Assembly (NCBI GenBank): GCA_019843655.1
Contig: JACDQD010000010.1
Coordinates: 3,207,637-3,271,636, forward strand
Source of the DNA: Lethocerus indicus
Taxonomy: Eukaryota; Arthropoda; Insecta; Hemiptera; Belostomatidae
DNA: 64,000 nt
Direction: 5' to 3'
In this document: positions 39,235-49,930 of the stretch, one piece after another
Layout: each line of letters begins with the position of its first letter
How positions within the stretch are numbered: position 1 is the stretch's first letter
Made by a program: the position numbers and the translations under genes
The notes under the pieces: model-generated
What the model was told of the DNA's origin: nothing
Seen by the model: the letters and a program-made list of their open reading frames with translations, nothing else
Database searches by the model: none

Positions 39235-39434
39235 TAGGATTGACTGCAGTATTTGAATATTCACTTAAAAAAATAACTGAACATCAAACTAAACGTTAAT
39301 ATTTATAAGAATAGTTTATAAATTGAATGAATTCAAGGATACAGTTGAAAATCCATAACGGGTCAACGGTCCCAAATACTCTCGACCGGTCGATCATTCT
39401 AGAAGACTAATTCTAGTTTAGGTCCCATTCTTGA

Positions 39435-39847
39435 GTCTGGTGGTTTCACTGAAACAGCCAGACTGGAACGGTGATCGTGTTACTGCCGGTCCACCAGTCG
39501 CATTACACGCCCACTCATAAGGACAGATGTTCAGGGGGGGGGGGTGGACTGAGTATAGACCAAAGTCTACACTAACAGCACCCCCCAGCTGGGTTCGCTA
39601 ACCGTCCCACGAGACCCATGGACTCGCCATTTATGGTAACAACTATTTTTACAACCGCCTTTGCGGTTGTAATCTGCCTCCAAACTCTCCTAGAGTAAAA
39701 GGTTTTAAAACAAATAATCTCTGAATTTAGTTCGCCCGACACTTCTTATTCCTGAGCTTCTAGGGCCCCACCGCACTTAATACGATCTGTGTGATTGACT
39801 TAATCGCCTGAATAGCTCGAAACCTACACCACTAGCCAGTGAGCCAC
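39435..39847. repeat. Hairpin-rich block with tRNA-like boxes, possible SINE or composite repeat
   Basis: Three inverted repeats lie within 240 bp: 39435-39463 (14-base arms, 12 of 14 paired, one-base centre), 39553-39572 (8-base arms, 7 paired) and 39649-39672 (10-bp perfect arms, CTTT loop). There is also a G11 run (39534-39544). On the minus strand an A-box-like TGGCTCACTGG (39847-39837) and a B-box-like GGTTTCGAGC (39824-39815) occur, though closer together than in a tRNA. A + strand GGTTCGCTAACC lies at 39592-39603. Boundaries and family are unknown. Confidence 0.35.
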
Positions 39848-40140
39848 CGAGGTCTCCGCTTTCACACTTGTGTGTGGGATTAGCATCGGTCTCATCTAAC
39901 TGGAAGCACCGTTAACCAACACTTAAATATGCTAATTGGGCAAATTTCTAAAATTCCGATTAGAACTGGATATGTAAAAGCCATATCAATTGCGCTGGAA
40001 GCCGATTATCGATATAATTAAGTAATATTGCGGTCCGATAGATAGGACTCCGGACATTAAGCGATAGACATTTCCATTTGCGAGAGTGGGAACCGCATTA
40101 GTAACCTGGGGGAGGGCGGCGGGACGACGCGGTCTCTAAT

Positions 40141-40369
40141 AGTCCCAGTGCGCGCACGGCCACGCGCACGCACACGCAGCTTCCACGGAACCTTTCGAAG
40201 CATGCTAGCAGATGGAGCAGAGGGGGGGGAGGTTACGGTGGTCACGGGAACCCAAATTCACGATGGGGGGAGGAGGCGAGGGTGGAGGAGCTACAAACGC
40301 GCGCGCACGCACGCCCTACGGCGGAGAAGTGTGACACGTGTGAACACGTGGCCTCGCTACGACCGTAAG
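40141..40369 (+). promoter_or_regulatory. CpG-rich patch with paired E-boxes, possible first exon
   Basis: A CpG- and GC-rich patch with alternating purine-pyrimidine CGCG/CACG runs. Two CACGTG E-boxes (40335-40340, 40345-40350) are exactly 10 bp apart, suited to a pair of bHLH dimers on one DNA face. A good donor AAG followed by GTAAAC begins at 40370. The open frame from 40148 is Arg-rich and unrecognised, more like untranslated DNA than a protein. Promoter or first exon is inference. Confidence 0.25.
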
Positions 40370-40991
40370 GTAAACGAGGGGCCATGTGTTACGAACAACC
40401 GAATTCATCGTACTACGACCCTTCATAGAGGCTGCGTTTCGGCAACAGACTTAATTTCGTTACCGGAAGTCAATACAATTTTTGATAATCTGATTTTCCT
40501 TTCTTTCTTCTTGAATCTCTCCGTACTCTCGATTTTTCCCATTGCTTTACCTTTTTCACCTGGGTGTATTAGTTTTAGTGAAGTTTAAGCTGTTTGTTTC
40601 GTGGACGGAGCGGACAATTTGGTTAGCGGTTTGACCCTCTGTTATATTTTATGGCCTGTAGAGGTATTCGAAACTAGTTCAAGTCTTGATACAGATTTCC
40701 AGATCATATTTCTCCATCATTCTTTAATTGGGAATTGTTTCGTTACTTTTAAATCGTCCGTTTCCTCCCTGCCATTGTTTTTATTTGTTCCAGTCGACGT
40801 GTGTTCGTTGAACCGTGACAGGAGGAAGCTCGAGAGTGTACAGCCTGCTGTTTGTCAACTTCCCCAGCTTTGCACAACCATGTAGACACTTCCCTTGCTG
40901 TCAACACTTTCATGATCGCGACACTGGTACAGCCCGTATGGTTATCAATAATTGCATAACCAATTATCTCTGGCCTAAATAGGCAGTAAAT
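40370..40991 (+). other. T-rich, strand-asymmetric non-coding stretch
   Basis: From about 40430 to 40900 the + strand is markedly T-rich, unlike most of the window. That is compatible with a transcribed intron or UTR on the + strand after the CpG-rich patch. No known protein motif is present in the 94-codon frame at 40601-40885. Confidence 0.3.
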
Positions 40992-40995
40992 TTAA

Positions 40996-41166
40996 CCCTC
41001 TATGGGCCGAATTTTTATTTTAAATCTAAAAAATTGATATTGGTTTCCTTGACACCGTTATAGGATTAAGATTTATCCCCCTTTTCTCACGAATAAAGCT
41101 ATAATTATTTGGTAAAATCTCGATAAATTGAAATGTGATCTGAAAGTTACACTGGCCCATAGAGGG
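40996..41166. mobile_element. piggyBac-like MITE
   Basis: The 171-bp element has 13-bp perfect terminal inverted repeats, CCCTCTATGGGCC at 40996-41008 and GGCCCATAGAGGG at 41154-41166. TTAA lies immediately outside on both sides (40992-40995, 41167-41170). TTAA target duplication with termini beginning CCC is the signature of the piggyBac superfamily. The interior is AT-rich and codes for nothing, so it would depend on a transposase made elsewhere. I see no second copy in the window. Confidence 0.8.
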
Positions 41167-41215
41167 TTAATAATACATCACTTACGCGATTTTCTATCAT
41201 CATCGGTTTATTTAA

Positions 41216-41419
41216 CCCTAAGCACTTATTTCTTATTAAGGTATTTAGTACTATCCTAATTATCCTAAGACAGTAATAAGGCGATGCGATAAGGTGTCGG
41301 TGTGAATTAGCAAATAAAGTATAAAATGAAGACATTGGGTTATTAGTTTTGATTAACCCCAACTAACTAACCATATTTTAATCCTACTAGATACCTTAAT
41401 AAGAACCATGTACTTAGGG
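41216..41419. mobile_element. Possible second, degenerate piggyBac-like element
   Basis: CCCTAAGCAC at 41216-41225, preceded by TTAA, has an inverted partner GTACTTAGGG at 41410-41419 with nine of ten bases matching. The right flank is CCAA, not TTAA. With such short arms this may be chance. Confidence 0.2.
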
Positions 41420-44400
41420 CCAAATAGGCCAATGGTGATAGAAAATCTCGTAATCGATGTTATTTAATATACTACGCCCTAACATAATAGAGATAATTAT
41501 CTATGAAATTTTTGATATGCCAACAGCCGGTTTATATCGGGTTGCGATCAAGAAAGTATTGACAGTAGGGGAAGTGACTACATAGTTGCAAAACTGAGAG
41601 TTGACGAACACGGCAGGCGTTACACTTTCAAGTGTATTCTGCCTATCACGCTTCAACAACAACAAACGTCTGGAACAAATAAAAACAAGAGCGGGAAGGA
41701 AGGAAACACGACTATTTAAAAGTGCCGCAACAATTCCCGATTAAAGAGAAATATGACCTGGAAATCTGTATCGAGAATTGAATTGCAACATCCGCATTCT
41801 AGACGCCGGTTCTTGTCCCGAGTCTTAAGTTAATTGCATAAAAATTGAATCGGGTTGAGCAACAGGAAACTCAGTGAGTTTCGACAGATTATTATTTCAG
41901 TTTCCAGTTTTCATTCGAAACTGGTTCTGGAAATTATTGGATTGCATCTTGGGGGAAATTCATAAACTCGCGTATGTCACTATCCCATAGACTAAACATA
42001 AATCCAGTAATCATAATCAAGGAAAAGTCAGAAAAAGTGTGCACAATAAATTTAAAACTTGGGTATTAGTGCTGCCAATAATTCAGACAACAGTTCAGCG
42101 ATTCCTAAGAAATCGTAATATAATAGAAAAACATAGAAGGAGGATACAACAAAAAGTGTACAATGAAGTTGCATAAAATACGAGTACATTGACACATGTC
42201 GCGAATTTTCGGTAGCGTAAACAATTAGAACGAAAAATCCGTTTCAATTCGGAGAGGCTGACCTCAAACAACAGGTTGAAGCAATCAAAACCAATGGGAT
42301 TTGTATCGACTGAATTTTTACTGCGCCCATAAACTTTTATTACATTCGGTGTTTTTTCGGCCATTCGCCATATGCGACATCCATTTTTTCTTGAATACGG
42401 AATAAGAGTTCATGTACAATACGGCTAATTGAATTTAAATAAAGGTCTTACCTTTACGTCAGAATCCGAAGGAATTCCACGCCATCCACTAAAATATCCA
42501 CCATAGCGACGAGCACACTGAAAAAAGAAAAAAATAATTAGGTCTAGGAAGACTAAATTATTAAGACAGTATTATTATTGGACATTTGTAAAGTTACATT
42601 ATTTCAAATTAGAATGATGAGTAATCATACTCCACCAATTGAAAATAAAAAAAAATCCCACATAATGTCACAATCGCAATGTAGATTTCTTATCACTTTA
42701 ACAGATCATAATTTTTCACTGTTACAAAATTTTGTCCAGTGAGTGAAAGGTGAAACGGACCTTCAACTTTATCTGGTATTCCCATCGAATGCCCGAAGCA
42801 TTAGGGTCACTACAAAGTACAAGAAGTATTTCTGAAGTTGGCTCGAAAGGCATCTAACGACAATACTTGGAAAAATTCAACTTTTCGTTCAGGTCCGATT
42901 GAAAATAAATTCAGGTTTCACTCCAATAGATAGTTCTGAAAGGGTCCTGTCATTATAGTCGATGAATTGACCGGCTTAAAGAGAAGCGGGGAGTCCAGAA
43001 ACTTGCAGGAGTTCGGTAACTTGGAAGTTATTTCTTGGTGGCTCCATCCGTACCCACCCCTCCCCAAAGTTTAATCGAATAGTAAAGTAATTAATTTAAC
43101 TAAAAGGAGAAAACTCGTTATATACCTTGGATCGACCCTCGATAAAAACTTCTTCATCCCCAATTCCATCATCTGGGGTTTCCAATTAAGCGCCTTCAAA
43201 AGAAACGAGGGCTCATTGTTTAATGTAGTCAATCATGCTTTTGGAAATTATCATAAATATGATCGCCCCGGAGTATAAAATACTGGAGATTATAACTGAA
43301 TATAATTCAACATAACTTCATGTATTTGGGATAACAATTTGGTAGTCTGCGAGGGGGTTCAGAAGATCACAAGAACTACGGTAATTCAGGTATCGTTCAA
43401 TTTCTATCCACGGGATATATAAAAAATTAACTAATTATTGTAACTCAGGCTTGTCTATGGGTATGATTTTTAAAATTATAACTGTAATTAAAAGGCACCT
43501 ATTATACTTCACACCTCAAGCCCGCTCTCGGGTATTACACGGCACAGCTTCGAATTTCAAACGGCAACCCGCAAACCGAGACGGGGTTGAAATTTACATT
43601 TCCTAAGTTACGTAACAGGCGCATCCGCCGGACGCGCAACATGAGACATACAACATAACACCGTTTATAACCTCCCTTTATGTTCCAACGTATCAACGTA
43701 TTTATCCACTTCAAACGATACTCAATTAATACACAGACTATCCTCGTACGTAGATACATATGTAGAGGTTAGGTAAGAAATAAAATAAAAGTTTATGCTT
43801 AACGGGTAAGCTCCATTGGTGGGGCAACTAGGAGCACTACATTCACAAAAAAATTAATATTTACTAAACTCAAAAAATCTGTATCACATAAAAGTTGAAA
43901 ATATATTACACAGTCATAAAAAATTGAAATAATCTGACTGTCTACATTTATTATTGAAATAAATTAATACTCAAAATTTATTAGTACAGAAGTTGGACAA
44001 CAACCTCTACCTAGTTAGAACAACTACTCAGTTTCCTTAATGAGTGTATAAGGGAAAAGGTCTTTATAATTAAAATTGTACGAAGATATTACGACGGGTC
44101 TGCAACCATTCCAGAGGTATGAAACGGAAAACCGCAATGAGCATTAGGTCGACGGGCAATGCGGTTAAAGACAGTTAAAAGCCGAACTACCGGTTAGTAC
44201 GCGATACAAATTAAAGCCCGCGCTAATACCGGGCTATCGATCCTTGGAATTAATCGCGGCCAACAATAAAATAACTGTAATTGGTATAGCAGCCCCTCCC
44301 CCCCGACTACCACAAATTGCTTTTCAGATTTCTCTTTGAGCTCGAGATTTATCGCGAAATGTATGCGATTTAATTTCGCATTTTGCGCCACGCGGATACG

Positions 44401-47400
44401 AATCTCCGCCTGAATAACGCGATAAATTGTAGTGGCGGGAATTATTTTCTTCTTCTATACACCCCTGGCCGGTGAGTTACATTTAAGCCAAACCTTTAGG
44501 ACATGGTTGGATAACTTCAACCGGCCCCACTCTCGGTTCATGAAGCCGGGTTTGCCGCGTGTTACATTTTCATAATGGCAGAAAAAAACCGCGATTGTGT
44601 TTTTCAGGTCCCTCATCTGGGAGAAAATAATCCACTAAGTAATGCTCTTAAGAGCTGAATCTCCGCGTCCCTACTCTCGAAATGCGTAGTTTCCATTACT
44701 GTTAAATCCTGATCGGCATTAGCAACTGTTGTTGTAATAAAGAAACGCGAAAACCTCGCGGTATCTACTTTAAAATATTTTATGTTTACCGTGTCTCAGT
44801 GTTCGATTAATTTTTTAGACTGGCTGTAATAGTATGGAGTAATTTTACGAACCGATTGTGGGTACTTAGGATGCACGGATGGTTAATTTTTCGGCAGGAT
44901 TCGATATGGACTAGGGGGGGTTTGTTGGGGTTATTGGACTAGGATCGGGCGGTTAATCCGTACCTCTCTTGAGCGTACGCGAGTTACAGTTTTGAAGACA
45001 GTTAACGGTATGGAGGCGGTCAGTCGGGATTGTTAAACGCGCCTGATTTAAGAGGCCATCTACCGAATGGGAGCGGAGTAAACGAGGGGAGGATTAGTCC
45101 TCGGTCTATAAATGGGGGCCCCCTCATAAACCACCCCCCGCCCCACCTTACCCTTCCGCCCCCAACCCAGCCTTGCACGTATATTATGTAGCCGGGAAAA
45201 ATTGGGCGGCGTAAATTCTACCACTTACCTGTCCCAGAGCAGGCGCACCCATAAAATCTTAATCGACTGAAATGGAAAGTCGCTCCCCATCCACCAGGAT
45301 TAAAGAAATTAAATCCGCAATATTTTCTACTTCCAGTTATATATAAGGCATAAAATGCGGCAAAAGTATAAAACTCTATGCAAGAATGTGAAGATTGGAT
45401 TTTACTTGATCGTGTTTTATGTGTAACTCTATTCTATAGATGATTAATAACACATCTATTATTTATTAGTAATTTCTGCAATTGAATGAAAATGTTGAAA
45501 TCAGTAATCTATACATTACCGTCGGCGAGTCGGAATAAAAAATATTTTTATCAACCCGTGGCCCAATCCGGGATGTTTAGATCAAATCCAGAATTCTTCA
45601 ACTGAATCCAATTTTAAATTGAGAGCAGGATTAGAGCCCTGGATTTGAGCATAGGGGATTATCCCTTTTTTATTTCAGCTCGGATCCAAACTTACTGTAC
45701 TCTCGTCCTCTCTTTCCCCCTCACTCACTATTGGAGGAAAGGGAATATCGAATTGGAGCACCAATATACCGATTAGGAAAAGTTCCCTCCGCTTCGAGAT
45801 AATTGGGTGGATGGGTTTAGCCAACTGTTACTATCCCAGAAAAATATACGCACAAACCGACCCTTGCACGTACATCAATGAATATATATCGATAATGTAA
45901 ATCTACCCGAACAGCTTTCATTAAAATTAATTCGGTGTAATAACACATTTAAACAGGCACAGAATTGTTGAGGTTGAAACCAAACACCTAACAAAAGGAC
46001 CTTACTGAAACGCTCACGAGAGGGATAATACAACAAATCTGACTTGCTAACATTTACTCTCTGGACCAAAACACGCTTTCCCATATGACGTACCTAAGAG
46101 GTAACACAAGCAGTGGAATATTAACTAACGAAATTTCCACAATGGCCAGGATTCAGAATTTAAAAAAGTACGATGAGTCAATTTACGGTGCTAAGCCAAT
46201 CACCTGCTCTAATCACTAATATCACAATTTTCAATACCCATTTTTAAAAACCTATGGAATTGGACCGATTGGCATGCTAGAGGAGCTTCAACATCTACAA
46301 AAATACCGCCAGCAAAGTTTTGCACAAATCCTCAGCAATAGGGCAACAATCCCCAGACAGACGCTAATACCCAGAGTTAAATTGCGCACTACGCAGTCCA
46401 CTCGTGCAAAATGGATGGCTTGGGCTGAAATTTCAGAGACGCTCCTACGGTACAAGTTGGTCCTGAAACTCGCCCACTGTGTTCGACGCAGATTGTATTT
46501 CTGCTGAATATTCAGAGGGAGTGTATGCTTAAACACGTATCGGCATGGAGAAGCCGACAAGTTTCGGTCAAGAAGATTATTCTCTCACCTAAAATCGACT
46601 ATGGTGTCGCTTCAAACTCCAACTAGAGAGTGTGGAGTAACATTAATAAAAATGTTATTATTTTACTTCAATCCCTGCAATCGGAATAACATTACTATAT
46701 GCCATCGAAAGTTTATATTCACTTAACCCGTAGTTCCTTGTTAGCACTCTGTTAATACAGCTATTATAGTTTAAGTAATGTTACATTAGGCTTCAGGGAT
46801 GCCTTTAGAAATTATTATTAAGTTATTATTATTAAATTATTTATTAAGGATTCCGTCACACAAGTCTAATCAAGTGACCACTCAAAAACTGTGAAAGGAG
46901 TTTAGGAAACGTCCCGGATTCCACGACTAACCAACCTGGATTATAACTAGTTCCGAGGGAAAATAAAAAAAACCCACGCCGACTTTTTTGTAGTCAGCCG
47001 GAATTACACATTCGGAACACGACCGCCGTGGACGAATCGAAACCAATATGGGGCGGGCCACAGCATAAATCTCTCCGGGAATTTTTCAAGAACCCGAAAC
47101 TCCTTTGAGGACCTGATAAATGTGAAAGCGATCCCGCCGTGAATACGGAGCCAATTAATTATAGGCCGAGATACGGGAACGATCGTCTGCGTTGTGTCAC
47201 GCACTTCGGTATTTCATCTCTACGCTCCTAAAATAGACAGAACCTTTTTGTATTTTATTTATACTTAGTTTTACGAACAAATACAATGTTATACCCACAA
47301 TAAGTGGCTAATTTCTATATTACCGAGACAGGAGATTGCGAGCCAGATTGTCTATTTACCCGCAGTGGGCACTGCGTACATTTTCAAATTTACAGATTGA

Positions 47401-49437
47401 AAAATAATTTTAAACTTAAAACATTTAATGATATTATGATGTGAAGTTACACCTTCTGTATGCGAATCCGTGGATAGTAATTACTCCACAGGTGATTATC
47501 TAAAGGATTTGTTAATAGAATTATTTAATTGTAATTTGAAATTTCCAGAAAAACTGAGAACGTTAAAATTTATTGCCCGAATTAAACTAATTTTATGTCT
47601 ACAGTCTCTGGGACTATTTTAGGCGTGTAATTTTCTGTATGTAGGATGCGCATAATGCGAGAAAATGAAATGCGTCTAAAGCAGCCTCCGCGGTCCAGAA
47701 GTTGGTTCAAGACTCCCATCAGCGTAACGAAAAAACCGGCGGAGCGACCGGTCCTTTTTACGACCAACAACCCGACAGCTCGTTATAATATAATACTTAC
47801 GGACGTTTTTACGAGGGACTGCCGATTAGCACTTCTAGGGGAGGGAGGAGGGGGGAAAGCGTCCAAGCTCCGAAGACGCCTCCGCCACGCAATATACCTA
47901 CCTACCTAATATGGACTCAGTTCCACAGCTAATTAGTGTTTTCCCATTTCCACCGCCGACGTAACCTTGGTTACACCAAACAAATCGGAGAAGGCTAGTC
48001 ACGAACCAGCACAGAGCCTTAATAACGCTTTCAAACTGAAACAGTATACCTTACTCAAATGTTGATAGGGGATTTCAGCAATAACTCCGATACCAACAGT
48101 AATGATGTATCATCAGTATTAGGAGTTACGGTCAATTATACAATTAAGTACTTATGCCGATGGAGCGTTCATACGAACATTAAATATTCTGTTAATGAAA
48201 AACACCTGAAAGTACATAAATTCACACAAAATTTACAGAAATTAAAGTGTTGCACACTTAGCCCTTTTGGCTGCAATGCTCTCATTATAGTGGGATCACG
48301 ATTATCTGTTATAATTCGTAAAACATTGAAAACTGATCTAATAGCGACATAACGATTCCTGACTCGACTTAGTTACCCTCTACGAACATTAGCAATATGA
48401 ATATTTTTTTAATTTCTGAAGACATTTGAGTTTCCTCGATCACATACGCTCAGGACGCCTGTGCTTAGAAATAAAAAAACTGGAAAAAAGTTTCCGTTTT
48501 AAATATCTCTCCAAAAAGGCGGAATTATTCGGTGGGAACACGTCCCGCATAACGAGCCACGTCCCACCACCGCTAATTGGAAGTCCCCCGTGTCCATTTC
48601 CAAGCGCAGGCCCCGGCCGAAAATGCTTTTTTCGTCGCCCGTTGAATTTTAATTTTCAACAACGCTACCAAAAAAAATTGAACTCGGGTCTGTAAAAAAA
48701 CGAATACCGAAGCCTCGGGGATCGTAGAAATTTCCCAAAATCTTCTGGCACGCGGGCCAAAAAATCTAAATAAATTATGCCAGATATCGCCCCCCTCTAT
48801 AATTTATGAAATTTTCAGATTGCAAGGAACAGAAATAAATTTTGAAAAAACCGACGCCATTTTTAAATGATTTTGGCAGACTACTTCATCTCGAATTTCT
48901 TTCTTCAAAAGTATGATTCAACCTTCATCAAGAATCTTCGTAAAACGGGTAGAAATGCAAATATCGTATGAAAAAATCCAGCTGATTCAAATGGGGAAAT
49001 CGTCGTGTACTCAAAAATTATTCATCAGGACATTTTTCACTGTTATCCCGCAGGGAAAACTACACACCAAGCGAAAAGAAACGAACAATGCCACAGGAGT
49101 CACGACATAAAAACGATCTCGTCCTGGAAGGTTGAAATCCGTTTTCTTTTCGGCCCCACGTTTTTCGACCCAGAATCCGATAAGCGAGTAATAAATGGCT
49201 TCATCGTTCTCCAGTCGGATTTCCGCGTGCCGGCCGGTCCTAATTGCAGACCGGCAAAGCTCGCTGCCGAAAGGTCGGTTCAATTTGCAATACCGAATTG
49301 CGACAGAGACGTTTCTTTCCCGTTCTTGTTTTCTTTCGTTCCGAGATTGGTTCGCCGGACCAAATCGCAGACAAAGGAACATTATAAGTTAATTTGGAAG
49401 CGTTATACGAATATTATTATCTGCGAGATCTAATATA
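41420..49437. other. AT-rich non-coding DNA with GC patches
   Basis: No gene recognised. GC-richer parts are about 45010-45250 (TATAAAT at 45107-45113 next to the palindrome GGGGGCCCCC at 45114-45123), 47650-47950 and 48430-48720. An ATT-rich stretch lies at 46811-46851. The 142-codon + frame at 49005-49433 and the opposing 123-codon frame share the same stop-poor DNA and show no known motif. Confidence 0.4.
45134..45168 (-). other. G-quadruplex motif on minus strand
   Basis: C runs of 6, 4, 3, 5 and 3 on the + strand separated by 1-6 bases give a canonical G4 pattern on the minus strand, just downstream of a TATAAAT word. Confidence 0.6.
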
Positions 49438-49439
49438 TC

Positions 49440-49930
49440 CTTAGGCACGTTCTGTCCGGGACTGAACCAGCTTCTCATAGTGAGCAGCAGTAGGTTCGTG
49501 ATAGCTAAGTTGCTCAGAGACATACGTGCACGGTTTGCTGATGGAGCACCTGGCACTTTCACTGGAGTAAGAATAATTTTTTCCTTTTTTTTTAGTTCAT
49601 CCTCTTGTCAGGTTGGCATCAGTGAAAGTTTTGCATCCTGGCGACCGGTTCTTAAAAATTAAGGTACTAATTTATAAGAAATTAATTTACAGTATCCTCT
49701 TCATCGTCAGGGAATCGTTTCCTAGCCACGAAGGCATTGGAGGCGTTTGCGTTGTCTACTGGCGGTGGGGGAAACGTCGCTGAGGGAAAACCTTAATCCA
49801 TTTCTCCGGAGATCACTGAAATCCCTTCCAGCGTATTGTGTGAGTGCTGAAAAGTTGTCGCAGGAGCGTCTAAGGGCTATAGCGCCGTAGAACGTTTTCG
49901 ATTTGAGTATGCAAGAGCTTTTATTTAGTT
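49440..49930 (+). other. Unassigned stretch with splice-like signals
   Basis: A GTAAGA donor-like word (49567) and a strong pyrimidine tract ending in AG (49595) lie only 29 bases apart, too close for a spliceosomal intron, so either could be used separately. The 60-codon frame from 49480 and the frames downstream have no motif I recognise. It may be a decayed transposon or gene fragment. Confidence 0.15.

Larger units (their letters stand above)
34142..39434. other. AT-rich non-coding DNA, no gene seen
   Basis: No frame above 88 codons. Notable points are a G-quadruplex motif (34887-34914), a GC-rich patch (36190-36560), a duplicated CCTTATTTATT word near 36702 and 36733, and a hairpin at 39208-39234. 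Confidence 0.5.

Noticed and set aside
39649..39693. Helitron 3' end (hairpin then CTAG)
   Set aside because: The CTAG is about 17 bases after the stem and is followed by A rather than the expected T, and no matching 5' TC end was identified.
40148..40588. 146-codon + frame
   Set aside because: It is Arg-rich in the CpG patch and then hydrophobic in the T-rich stretch, as composition predicts. A good donor interrupts it at 40370.
49567..49595. Possible mini-intron with GTAAGA and a pyrimidine-AG end
   Set aside because: 29 bases is too short for spliceosomal splicing.
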